Shown here: positions 34,770-45,071 of the stretch, in pieces
Numbering within the stretch: position 1 is the first letter of the stretch
How the letters are laid out: the number at the start of each line of letters is the position of its first letter
Origin: Kalaharituber pfeilii
Taxonomy: Eukaryota > Ascomycota > Pezizomycetes > Pezizales > Pezizaceae
Length of the DNA: 64,000 nucleotides
Assembly: GCA_015179045.1 (NCBI GenBank)
Contig: WHUZ01000095.1
Coordinates: 124,001 to 188,000, forward strand
Direction: 5' to 3'
Position numbers and translations under genes: made by a program
The notes under the pieces: model-generated
Seen by the model: only the letters and a program-made list of their open reading frames with translations
Database searches by the model: none
Told to the model about the DNA's origin: nothing

Positions 34770-35415
34770 CAATTATCTCAAAAAAAACTCCAACGAAAAG
34801 CCACTAGTGTCTTGCAGATGTGGATATATCCTCATACACTGCTTGGTTGGAATTCTCTCTTCGCATTCTCAGGCGGATTGTACCACATCTCCTTGCCCAT
34901 TCGCTAGTCTCTCTTGCCATCCCTCACCACTAGATTCACCAATTGTTGCGCCTCCACAGCTATTCCACCATCTGCTTTATCCAATACACCAGGCCGCTGC
35001 TTCAACTCGGCTAGTTGGTCTGGTACATCGACAAGTTTAACTTTCATGTTTCTTGCGCATCGAGTAACTGCGCTGGCAAGGATAGCGTCATTCTCAATTG
35101 GATACATGGAAAATATGTAGAGTCACCACCTCTCACCAAGCTTGAGCATTTTTCCCTCACTGATGTCCGGATTTGAATCAAATGCAATTTTAACCCAGAA
35201 TATGGGTGCAGCCATTGTAGATTTTCCTTGGCGTTCCTTCCAGTCCAGAAGATTGGTGCTGGAGGGTCTACGTGCTGGCACAACGTTCGGCCCAGTGGGC
35301 CTTAAGGTGTGGGCAATGTCAGCTTCAACGTGTCCCAGGATATCTCCCATTCCCCTTCTGGAATTAGTCCACTCTTTTTGCAATACTTCTCGTACAATTC
35401 ATTGTGAAACACGAC
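34770..35415 (-). pseudogene. NCL1: Decayed tRNA m5C methyltransferase TRM4/NCL1 (NSUN2 family)
   Basis: In minus-strand order, read in shifting frames: HNELYEKYCKKSGLIPEGEW (about 35412-35350, matching the N-terminal region), a stretch like GLKLHLIQIRTSVR and KMLKLGER (near 35170-35130), YPIENDAILASAV and VKLVDVPDQLAELKQRPGV (35107-34990, after the family's YSTCS.NP.ENE catalytic-loop region), then CMRIYPHLQDTSGF (about 34830-34790, the conserved C-terminal block). The order matches the enzyme, but most of the SAM-binding core is missing and several frameshifts are needed. The family methylates cytosine-5 in tRNA. An intact copy would be expected elsewhere in the genome. Confidence 0.68.
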
Positions 35416-35490
35416 AGCTTTCTAGTCTTCCAGAGGTTTTCTGTAGCCACAAGTACAGAGCACTTGCATATTCTATATATGAAGTAACTA

Positions 35491-35577
35491 AGTACTCGCT
35501 CGTTCAGAAAGTATTGGGACGGCTGACTAATTATGCGCTAATTAGCTGTTCCAATACCTTTTGAGCGAGCGAGTACT
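35491..35577. mobile_element. 87-bp palindromic MITE with TA duplication
   Basis: Nearly the whole element is an imperfect palindrome: agtactcgctcgttcagaaa pairs with the far end, and the centre is taattatgcgctaatta. TA flanks at 35489-35490 and 35578-35579. The ends are of the Tc1/mariner MITE type. The two arms differ at a few positions. Confidence 0.8.
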
Positions 35578-36003
35578 TACTTGACTTAATAGAGTAGTGG
35601 TGCTGCTCTCAGGGGCGCTTACCATATTGAGCAGTCGACGCCCATGCGAATGAGGAGGTCGCTTGCCGCACAGTTTTCCGAATACTTCTTACCCTTTAAC
35701 GATTGAGTACAGGTACTTGAGATACTTCTCTTGACTACAACTAAGCTTTCCATCCAAGCTGGTTATGACTCTACACATAAGCTTAGTACCGGTGTTTAAA
35801 TACCTTTCATTTCTATAATCAGCCCATAGAATAAACCAGCCTACGTTTCCATAACTGTGTTGCTCTTGCTGCCCACAATACACACGCAATTCAGCCACAT
35901 CACTGGACGCCAGCGGTGATAGCTACATACTTGTTCTCTTTGTGAGAAGTTGTATCCTTTACATACTTAGCTTGTCTAATAAAACATACTGAGAAGGTTA
36001 AAA

Positions 36004-38836
36004 ATGATTCGTTCTTTCCGTTTTCTTCACCCTATATGTTTGTCGGTCTTCCTCTCGATCCCTGGCGAGTGCATCATCAGACCCCTTATGGGAGCATCCG
36101 CCCGCAATCACCAGGCTCTCACGCGTACAGATACAAGTAGCTGGGAAAGATTTTCCGCAATAGAGAGTGCCATGGATGAACCTAACTGCTCAGCGGACAA
36201 CTATGAAACGATGCCTCGCCGCCAGATAAAAGCTCCTAGGAAAAATCTGTGGAACACACTTCCTAATGACGAGGTTTCAAGTTTGATCAAGTGGCTTTAT
36301 GATCCAAGAAATGGCTTAAATCTTACTCACCATAACGAAGCCACACATTGGGACAATTTTATCGGAGTTACGGAGATTATTCACCCAAATAAGACGGATG
36401 CAGTGGCGTATCTTGACGGAAGTGGTCCACATCCTTTTCGCTATGCGAGAATTGTCATATTCCATGGCGCGAGCGAGGAGCCATACCTTCATGAAATCAT
36501 GGTATCCTTCCTTCATTGTTCATACTTGCATTCGATATCAACATACCTATAGTACTCCACCGGTAGAACGATTTTGGCAAATTTTGAGACTTGCCAAACT
36601 GATTGACTCTGGGTGCATAGGTTGGACCGCTGCCAGTTAGTGCTAAAACATCATGGAAGAATTATGACTATCCCTACAATAAGGGAAATTCTGTTACACC
36701 TTGGTACCGAGCGGACGATCGACAAAGGATTAGAGACCTTTATTATCCTGTAACTGCTGAATTGGCAGACATTACACAGGATCTTTTGGGGACAGTACGT
36801 TCCGATTTCAATGTTCATATAATTACAACTGCTGAGATCTCTAGGCTGCCCGTGGTCTTGTAAATGACACTGCAGCCCTTATGACTATTGACCCATTATG
36901 GCAAGAGAATGAGAGAATTTTCCAATGGATGGAGTTCGTTGGACTGCCTAACAATGGGTACACGGCTGAAACACTGCTCCCTCAAGGACTCTATCTCAAG
37001 TTTGGTGCGTTTCTACCTCATGTTAATGGCCTGCCCAAGTGCTAACATTTTATGAAAACTAGATATTACGGGGCGTGATCCATCAGGGTGGGCTTTAAAA
37101 GCGATACTATACAACGGCATCATGTATAATTCCATTAGCGAATTCCGCAGAGCATACGAACAACCTGGCTTTACTAAATTGAACAAACATACCCAAGGCG
37201 ATTGGTTGGCTACAAAGCGCCAAGGGAAGCCATTTCTGTTAGATGAACTGCCGCCGCCATTGCCTCAGCAGGCCAAGGGACCTCGCTACCTTTTGGACAG
37301 GAAAGAAAAATATCTCAAGTGGATGGATTTTTCGTTTTACCTTGGATTTTCAAGAGATTTGGGATTATCGCTACATGATATCAGATACAAGGGGAGAAGA
37401 ATTATCTTCGAGCTTGGCCTTCAGGAGGCGCTTTCTCATTATGCAGGAAATAACCCTATGGAAGGGACCACAAGCTATCTGGATAGTTACTATGGTCTTG
37501 GTTCATTCACATATACTCTGATACCAGGCTATGATTGTCCAGAGTTCGCTACCTATTTAGATTCCTGGGTCCATGAGAATGGGAATACAGCACATCAAAG
37601 AAATTCGATATGCGTCTTTGAACAGGACGCAGGGTACCTCATGCAAAGGCACACTGCTACTGAGTGGTATGGATACGAAAACCATCGACCCAGATATGCA
37701 ACTGCTACCAAAAACACGGTTTTTATAGTTAGATCAGTAGCGAGCGTTGACAACTATGATTACACATTCGACTACACCTTTTACATTGATGGAACAATTG
37801 AAATCAAAGTGCGAGCCAGTGGCTATATTCAAGGTGCTTTCTATGCAAATAACAGTGACTATGGATATCAGATTCACGACGCATTGAGTGGAAGCTTTCA
37901 TACTCATGTTCTGACATTTAAAGCCGATCTTGACATTTTGGGTGAAAAAAATACATTAGAGAAGGTTGCAATGATTCCTACTACTGAAAAGTGAGTTATC
38001 TATCACAAAACGTGGTTGAATGAGAATTCCTGTTAAGTCTTGTTTTAGGTATCCATGGTCTGCTGCACCTAGAAATACAATGAAACTCGTACGAAGCTCT
38101 ATTGGAAATGAATCACAAGGAAGGATCAACTGGCCTATGAATGGGGCCGAGATGTATGTGGTGCTCAATAAGGACGAAAGGAACAAATATGGCGAATACC
38201 CCGGATACAGGATTTTTCCAGGTTGCTCAGAAAATCCTATGCCATCAGCTTCTGCAAGATTGACTGACTCTGTTGCTTTTTACAGCATCTGGAACCCCAA
38301 CTCATCTCATCGTCCAAGACTCCCCTAGCCTTCAGAATGCTGCTGAGTTTTGTAAATATCATCTCTATGTGACCAAGCGCAAGGATACAGAACCTCGCTG
38401 CGCGGCCGCTGCAAACAATTTGGAACTTTCTGACCCACTTGTCAATTTTAGCAAGTTTTTCGACGAGGAATCTCTTTTACAGGAAGACATGTATGTACTT
38501 CAAGAGATACTACAAATATATTCTAACTGAATAAAACATACTAGTGTTTTATGGTTCAACTTGGGAATGCATCATATTGCGCATACAGGAGATCTTCCGA
38601 ATACAGTATCTTCGACTGCTCAAGGGAGTATTATGATCTCTCCACATAATTACTTGGAAATGGATCCATCAAGGCAAACTCGCCAGATGATTGAAATCCT
38701 TTTTGCCCCAGGTGTGAATAATGCCTCTGTTGTACTTGAATCTTGTAAACATAAGCCAGCATGTGACATTAAAACTGTAAGGTCTTATGTAGCCCCGGTG
38801 CTGAGATATTCCAAGCTAACCAGAATCGCAGGGTAA
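36004..38836 (+). CDS. Secreted copper amine oxidase
   Basis: Seven exons: 36004-36501, 36621-36794, 36845-37004, 37063-37990, 38049-38221, 38286-38490 and 38545-38836, all with GT..AG introns and consistent phase, giving 809 aa. The family oxidises primary amines to aldehydes with release of H2O2 and ammonia, using copper and the self-made cofactor topaquinone. Visible active-site parts are the catalytic-base Asp in SYLDSYYGLG (~418), the topaquinone Tyr in VDNYDYTF (~509), the copper ligands in GSFHTHV (~557, 559) and the third His in LGMHHIAHTGDLPNT (~723). The N-terminus (MIRSFRFLHPICLSVFL) looks like a signal peptide, so the enzyme is probably extracellular or secretory. The stop at 38834-38836 was taken as the end. 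Substrate cannot be told from sequence. Confidence 0.93.
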
Positions 38837-39893
38837 ATTGTACCCCGATGAGAATGAATTCAGCGATCATGTATTTCCAGATAGATGCCCATTCCACGCT
38901 TATGACTAGAGGGCATATGCTGGGAAGGGGCATCGTAGAATTATTTCTGGTAGACAGCTGTGAGGGTGTACCTGGCTCGAATGCCGCTTGGGTGTTTACT
39001 TGCCATCGGCAAAGATTTGGAATAGGCGGAATAGCTTGTCAATTTGCATGATTGATTGGTTTTGCACGCGAGGAAGAACAGCAAAACGTGAAATTCGAGA
39101 GCTTCTGAACATTCCACAGACCGCTTCGCTCACACTATATGACGCAGATGAAATGTTAGTCATGTTTCAACTACATCCATTGGCTACCATACAAATGTGC
39201 TCCAAAAGAACTCCCTTGGCTTCAGGTTATTATACAGGTCCTTTTTTGTCCTACGTATCCATCATACAAAAGGCTTGCTAAAGCAATTTGTAGTATCAGA
39301 TCTACTAAAATATGAAATACTTCATGTAAACATCACCGGAAGTGGGTCTGGTTTGTCGACAGTTTGGATGTTGCTGTAGCCCAGACAAGATATTACTTAG
39401 TCAGTACTGGCACAGGCACACCACATATCGCTCTCTAGGAAGTCTGTTGGAATATCGTGCTATGGCATCTATGGCATGTAAAAGTATGCTATGCATCCAT
39501 GGCATGGCATGCAAGATATGAATGACCTCGATAGTTACGTACGGAATGCCTACAGCCTCATGCTTTTAAGGAAATCATGTATATAAGTTGTGTATAAACC
39601 GTCGAATAGTTATAATTTAATTAATCACAACTTAACGAATCTACTGTATTCAATCAAAGTCGCGCCAAAATGGGCGGCTACTCGAAGTTGCCTAGCTCAT
39701 CGAACACTAATGCAGTCACATGCTTCGAGATGACAGGCCCCGCCAAGCTTTGCTATCCCACTGACATTTTTCTTATAGAAGCATCTGCGTCATTAATCTC
39801 GTAACCAGCTGCGTCATTACCATCATCACAATTTGCCGTATCAAACGTTGTTTGCAGCTATCCGATTTCTACTTCGACCCTGCAACATTAAAA
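38837..39893. other. Between amine oxidase and CCDC124-like gene; no gene called
   Basis: Two plus-strand ORFs of 67 and 97 codons (38848-39051, 38988-39281) lack recognisable features. The last few hundred bases should contain the promoter of the next gene. gcatggcatg-type repeats occur near 39460-39520. Confidence 0.4.
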
Positions 39894-40595
39894 ATGCCGA
39901 AGAAACCAGCAACAGAGAATACGAAGAAGGCAGCAGGAAATGCCCGAAAGGCCGCCTCAGCTGCTGCCAAAAAGGAAGCGGAAGATGCGAAGCGAAGAGC
40001 TGCGGAGGACGCGGAATGGGCCAAAGGAGCAAAGTCGAACGCTAAGAAAGAGGCAGAGGCTGAAAAGAAGGCTGAAGCAGCCAAGAAGAAGGCTGAAAAA
40101 GAAGCATTGTTGAAGGCTGAGATGGAGAGTCTCAAGAGCGCCAAACCAAGTGCCAGCAAAGACAAGCCAGTAAAGAAGAGTGCGCCCGCACCATTGCTGA
40201 GGCCTGGAATTGATACTGCGTTGGAGGCTGCGAAGGGAGAGGATTCGAAAGTGCTACCTGCGTTAGTGGCGAGCGGAATCGATGATGCCCTAGATGCTTT
40301 GAGTTTGACTACGGGGGTGGAAACGGTCCAAATTGACCGACATCCAGAGAGGAGAGTGAAGGCTGCTTATATGGCTTACGAGGAGAGGAGGTTACCGCAG
40401 CTGAAGGAGGAGATTCCAGGGCTAAGGATGAAACAGCGGAAAGAGATATTGAGGAAGGAGTTCGATAAAAGTGAGGAGAATCCGATGAATCAGCACAACA
40501 GAATCGTGAGGTACGATGCGACAAAGGAGGAGATAGCGGCAAAGAGGGAAGCAGATAGGACAATTCTAGAGAATAGGCTGGCTGCGGAGAAGTAG
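39894..40595 (+). CDS. CCDC124/Lso2-family ribosome-associated protein
   Basis: 233 aa from ATG at 39894 (MPKKPATENTKKAAGN); an upstream in-frame ATG at 39852 adds 14 residues but the family normally starts with MPKK. The first half is a highly charged Ala/Lys/Glu coiled coil with the NTKKAAGNARKA-type start known in the family. The second half carries the conserved block ERRVKAAYMAYEERRLPQLK, then a KQRKEILRKEFDKSEENPMN segment. The human homologue CCDC124 and yeast Lso2 bind vacant ribosomes and help recovery from starvation. Family knowledge suggests a cytoplasmic, ribosome-bound role here. Single exon. Confidence 0.88.
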   Translation: MPKKPATENTKKAAGNARKAASAAAKKEAEDAKRRAAEDAEWAKGAKSNAKKEAEAEKKAEAAKKKAEKEALLKAEMESLKSAKPSASKDKPVKKSAPAPLLRPGIDTALEAAKGEDSKVLPALVASGIDDALDALSLTTGVETVQIDRHPERRVKAAYMAYEERRLPQLKEEIPGLRMKQRKEILRKEFDKSEENPMNQHNRIVRYDATKEEIAAKREADRTILENRLAAEK

Positions 40596-41493
40596 GGCGA
40601 GTAAATTATATATCAGAGGAGGACTTCCTTTTGTATATGGGTATTGTAGGAAGGTCCAATGATTATCTGCTCATGGTAACATAAAAACTGTACTTTTCAC
40701 AGGGATGCGGAGGCCTGTTTTTCTACACTCTATCCGAGAATGCAACCGAAATGTTGAATGCGCTGTGTTTATTGCTCGTCACAGTCGTTTCCTCCGAGCT
40801 GTTAGACTTTCGTTCTTTGCTGAGTAGAGCCCAAGAGCACGGATTTACGAAGGAAACTGCCCGAGGTTAAGCTCCTCTTGATCCAGGCTCTGGGCATGAA
40901 TCTGAAAGAGAGAAAAGCAAAGTGGCAAGTAGCAACAGGAAGGTGCCGCAAAGATACAATTTGATTCTAGACACAAACAAAGGATCACTCAACCTAGAAA
41001 CTAAGGCACATTGAGCAGTCCCGTGCCCAGGAGCAGGCCACACTCGTAGTGGAGGGGGCCGATATCCTAAACGGCTATATAAGTCTTTGTCTTGCCTCCC
41101 AATGCTCGTTTCATGGCCGGCAGCCCGACAGCCACGCCCACCAGAACCTCTACAACTCTACAGAGTGTTTTGCCCAACTGAACTCAAAGGCTACAGCAAT
41201 GGCCAGTTCTTTGAGAACTTCCATCGGGCTTCGTTACAGGCTACCAGAGGCAGCGGCCTTGCTCGTGGATTTATCAATGGGGTCAATGCCAAATCTAGCA
41301 TCTGATGGAGATTCAACCAAGCTCGCAAGCCTGGAGCTTCGTCGTTTTGCTGTTCAAGGTCCTCTTTCGTCTTTATGAATATTTGAATATACTTTTATTG
41401 ATTTGCAGGCAACTAAAATATCGTATTGCTTGCAGTATCCAGTTTATATCTTGAGGTTAGTCAAGAGGAAGCGCCTGAATGCAAGTATGAGCG
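40596..41493. other. Intergenic, no gene
   Basis: The 3' flank of the CCDC124-like gene and 5' flank of the next gene. ORFs of 72-109 codons at 41049-41378 show no family features. The first exon of the following gene could lie here if that gene has a 5' intron, but none was identified. Confidence 0.35.
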
Positions 41494-44400
41494 ATGGAGA
41501 ATATCAATGAAGCAGATAGTTCTCGAAGGAAAACAGTGGTACCAAGATCCATGGACATACCTACTACTAATTCTTCCGAACCGGTACAAAATGATGCGGC
41601 TGCAGCAGCACCAACATTTGCTTCCTCCTCAGCCCAAAGCTCTAGTTCAAGGCGGGGTTGCGGGTATTCATGGCAAACTTCCCCTGATAGGGAATCCGAG
41701 CCAGCTACTCGAGTGGGCAAATCTAGCCCTGGTTCAGTGGTTACTCCAGCACATTGGTTCGGTAAGGGGTTAAAGGTGTCACCCCGAGTTCATGCTTCCC
41801 CCCCGCGAGAGTTAAATGTCTTTGGGCAGATTGAGAAGGTCAGTGTAGAAAGCGTATCTGAGAAGGAAGTAGAGGAAAAGATAGAGGATGTTGAAGCTGC
41901 AAAGGTCGGAGAAAATCCTAGTTTTCAGGGTAATGACCAGGAGACCCAAGTGGAGCAATGGGATAAGTTGGAGAAAGACTTACCTCAGGGAAGAGGTCGG
42001 TCTTCCACCACTGATGTGACAGGTAAGAGTAAAAGGGGAAGAATAACTCCTCCAGACTGGCCACTTCTCGTCCGCTCCAAGGTTGGTGTGCTTCCTGATA
42101 CACCTCACTCGGCGCCGGCGTCAACATCAAGCTATGAAAGCGACACCAATCTCAGCCACAGGTCACTGAATCAGAAGAGATTATCTGCAACAGGTCCAGG
42201 AGAGGCAATACTACCTAAACGTTCGAACCGATTCTTCGACCCTCGTCAAGAATTTCCTTCAGGAGCTGAGGCGAGTCTGCCTTCAGAAAACAAGAGTGCG
42301 CAGACGCAACCTGCGCCTTCTTCTGCAGTTGCTGAGATTTCTTTGCCACAAGTAGAGGCCGCCCCAGAGTTATCTCCCCTTTTACCTCCTCCACCAAGAC
42401 GCGACTCAAGGTCCAGGCTTTTCTCCATCACTCCAAGTCTAGCTGCAGAGCTTGAGCTCGACGAAGAGTATACTTACACCAGGACTTCTTCTAATGACCC
42501 TGAGACAGAAAAATCAACCGATTCTCGCAATGGTGGCGGTAAGCGTCACAAAGATATTCCCATTCTGAGTTCCTTCTCGACAGATACGAGTACCGATGTT
42601 GAGGATAATGCGGAGGAAACTGAGAAGATGACGAGGCAAGCAAATCCTCTGCTAGTTCGATCTGTACCTGGGGAGTATATTAGTCTTGTCGAGATAACGA
42701 CTAGTGACCCTGCAATGGGAAGAAAGAGGAGCGTGAAGCGAAAGCTTCTGGGTGAAGTAGGACTCGGAAAATCCAAGCTTGCTGAGGAGTGCGAAAGTAA
42801 CAGCAAGAGGACAGAAGAGGCACAAAAGGGTACGGGGGCTGTACGTTTGGAGTCCAGCCTGTCCCAATTCCAGTGCCAGTTGCCGAGACTTACAAGACAA
42901 GCTCACCCAACGCTGTACGAATCTACTGTGCTTGAGGGTCCTCAATTGAGGCCAATTGCGACTGCAACCACCTACTTTGAGGGACTTGCCCTAAAACTCA
43001 GTACCGGGGTATATGTACCACTGAGCCAAAAAAAGGTGCCTCATGGAGTGGAAAGCTCCTTGATTTATCAGGTTACTCCAAGAAAAGATGTCACTGATGG
43101 GTCAAAGAAAACATACCATGCAATCCATCGGTATCTGGAAAATTCAAACCAGCTGAGTCCGGGCGAGGGGCTGTACACTTTTGACGAGTTGAAACATGGA
43201 TTTGTCCTTACCCAGGGCGTGGCCGAACGAGATAGAGAGCCTAAGAGCTTCACAGATGGTCGCTCACGTGATGTGGAGATTGAAGTGAAGCAGCAGCAAC
43301 AGCAGGCAGCTCTGGCATCGAACCGCCAGGGTATTGCTACTCTGCAGCCGTCCTATAGGAGTCACGGACTGTTACTGCGGAATTTGCTCGATGACACGTC
43401 GCCGCAAGTGGCTCCAATTATCCGGAGAAAAGAAGCTCGGCTGTTGGGACTGGGAGGGGGGACAAGAGGAGTGGGGAACATTGATGTGTTGAAGGGGGAA
43501 GTGAGTGCTGGTGATGGAACGAATAAACACTATGACGAGAAGGCTTGGGAGGATGCAGCGGCTGGCAGCTGGGAATTTAACGCTCTTGAGGAAGGAGCGA
43601 ATGAGGGTCTCGAAGATGAACAGCATGGCGGCGCTGCCATTGGAGAAGGGGATAATTTGGTGACGAGGGATATTGCCGTGCGCGTTGGAGGCGGAAAAGA
43701 GGATATATTCGACGGCGCAGTGGTCTCTGATATGAATGAGGAAGCTTGCAGCAAGCTACAGAAATCAAATAACAAGATGGGCGAGAGCTGGCTCCACGTC
43801 GGTAGCAGTACTGAGCTCAAGGCAAGCTCAGAGGTGGAGGCTCAGAACATAAACGGGAATGTGGTACCGCCAGACGAGGTGTATATCCACCCACTGAAGA
43901 GATCTTCGGGATGGAATAAAGAGCGTTTAAACGTACATCTCTCTTCTCCTAATTCATCTTCGCCACCTCAAGAGATAACTATTCACGAGGATCTTGCAAG
44001 TACCAATCCATTTACAAAAACCCCTCTGCCAGCGCATCAGAATCAGGACTCGTCTGATAACAAGACTGCACACTTTCAAGCACGGGGTCTGCCTCCACTG
44101 TCATTGACTTCAAGCCTCCCGCAGAACTCCCACCACCGATCACATAAGCCCCGAAAAAAGTACGTCACAGTTACCCTCAACTTACACACCCGGGCGAACG
44201 AGTATCCCCGGACCTCAAGAATTTTGATACCGATATTATCGCCAACCACGGATGCTGGGAAAGCCTTCGATGATGCAAAACTCTTCGGGAGAATCAAACG
44301 GGAATATGCAGTTCTGAGAGGAGGGGAGTGGAGAGCGTGGTGGGGGCTCAGAGGGGTAAAGTGGGCGAGGATTGTGGAGTCTCCGAGGGTGATAGGCCAG

Positions 44401-44841
44401 GGAGTAACGCTGAGAACAAGAATGGGAAGGAGGGCAGGCGGTGCGAGTAGAGGGGCCACGGGTGGTGCTGCGGTTGCCTTGGGAACTCCAATTGATCCAG
44501 CATTGACGAGAGCGATGAAGATTGTGGGGTACATTAATCACCCTAGGCGGGCGCGGGGACACAGAGGATATGTGGATCTTGTTTGCAGAGGGGCGATGCC
44601 CGGGACGGCAAGGCCGACAAGCTACTCAGTTGAGATGGTAGAGGATTGGGTGATTTGGCGGGTTGTTGTTGCGGCGTTGGTGCCAGTGTTGGGGAGTGTG
44701 GTTGGGACGGTGATTGCATGGTTTCTGTGGGGTTGGGGAGGGAACGGGTATGGGGTTAGTGGAGATGCGTTTTTGCTTGTGGGGATATTAGTTGCGGTGG
44801 TGGGGTGGGGGGGAGTGTGGGTGTTGGCTATTGTTAGTTAG
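41494..44841 (+). CDS. Orphan 1115-aa protein with two C-terminal membrane helices
   Basis: Single open frame from ATG at 41494. Residues 1-~880 are Ser/Glu/Pro-rich and look disordered, with one more structured patch around LALKLSTGVYVPLSQ to LYTFDELKHGFVL. From about residue 885 comes a conserved-looking module: LFGRIKREYAVLRGGEWRAW, WARIVESPR, then IVGYINHPRRARGHRGYVDL. It ends in two hydrophobic segments, VIWRVVVAALVPVLGSVVGT and AFLLVGILVAVVGWGGVWVL. I recall unnamed fungal proteins with a similar rigid module followed by two C-terminal helices, but no function is known. Topology would leave a long cytosolic or lumenal N-terminal tail. Confidence 0.8.
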   Translation: MENINEADSSRRKTVVPRSMDIPTTNSSEPVQNDAAAAAPTFASSSAQSSSSRRGCGYSWQTSPDRESEPATRVGKSSPGSVVTPAHWFGKGLKVSPRVHASPPRELNVFGQIEKVSVESVSEKEVEEKIEDVEAAKVGENPSFQGNDQETQVEQWDKLEKDLPQGRGRSSTTDVTGKSKRGRITPPDWPLLVRSKVGVLPDTPHSAPASTSSYESDTNLSHRSLNQKRLSATGPGEAILPKRSNRFFDPRQEFPSGAEASLPSENKSAQTQPAPSSAVAEISLPQVEAAPELSPLLPPPPRRDSRSRLFSITPSLAAELELDEEYTYTRTSSNDPETEKSTDSRNGGGKRHKDIPILSSFSTDTSTDVEDNAEETEKMTRQANPLLVRSVPGEYISLVEITTSDPAMGRKRSVKRKLLGEVGLGKSKLAEECESNSKRTEEAQKGTGAVRLESSLSQFQCQLPRLTRQAHPTLYESTVLEGPQLRPIATATTYFEGLALKLSTGVYVPLSQKKVPHGVESSLIYQVTPRKDVTDGSKKTYHAIHRYLENSNQLSPGEGLYTFDELKHGFVLTQGVAERDREPKSFTDGRSRDVEIEVKQQQQQAALASNRQGIATLQPSYRSHGLLLRNLLDDTSPQVAPIIRRKEARLLGLGGGTRGVGNIDVLKGEVSAGDGTNKHYDEKAWEDAAAGSWEFNALEEGANEGLEDEQHGGAAIGEGDNLVTRDIAVRVGGGKEDIFDGAVVSDMNEEACSKLQKSNNKMGESWLHVGSSTELKASSEVEAQNINGNVVPPDEVYIHPLKRSSGWNKERLNVHLSSPNSSSPPQEITIHEDLASTNPFTKTPLPAHQNQDSSDNKTAHFQARGLPPLSLTSSLPQNSHHRSHKPRKKYVTVTLNLHTRANEYPRTSRILIPILSPTTDAGKAFDDAKLFGRIKREYAVLRGGEWRAWWGLRGVKWARIVESPRVIGQGVTLRTRMGRRAGGASRGATGGAAVALGTPIDPALTRAMKIVGYINHPRRARGHRGYVDLVCRGAMPGTARPTSYSVEMVEDWVIWRVVVAALVPVLGSVVGTVIAWFLWGWGGNGYGVSGDAFLLVGILVAVVGWGGVWVLAIVS

Positions 44842-45071
44842 CCGGCGGGCATAAATTTATTTTGTTCATATTAAGTGCTAGCTAGGTATATATATATATT
44901 CAATCAAGAATTCGTTTATTCATAAAAACAAAAAAACAAGAGATCTAACAAAAGCCCATTCGTTCAATTCCATATTCGCTGCCCTAATTCCTTTTGTTGA
45001 TGCAAGACGCAAAGAAAAACTCAAACGTGCCTCATCGCCGCCATCCCCCCTCTTCTTCATAAACAGACCAA

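Noticed and set aside
38848..39281. Two overlapping ORFs after the amine oxidase
   Set aside because: No family features, and the amine oxidase already has a complete C-terminus and stop at 38836.
39869..40165. Antisense ORF opposite the CCDC124-like gene
   Set aside because: Mirror of the Ala/Lys/Glu coiled-coil codons.
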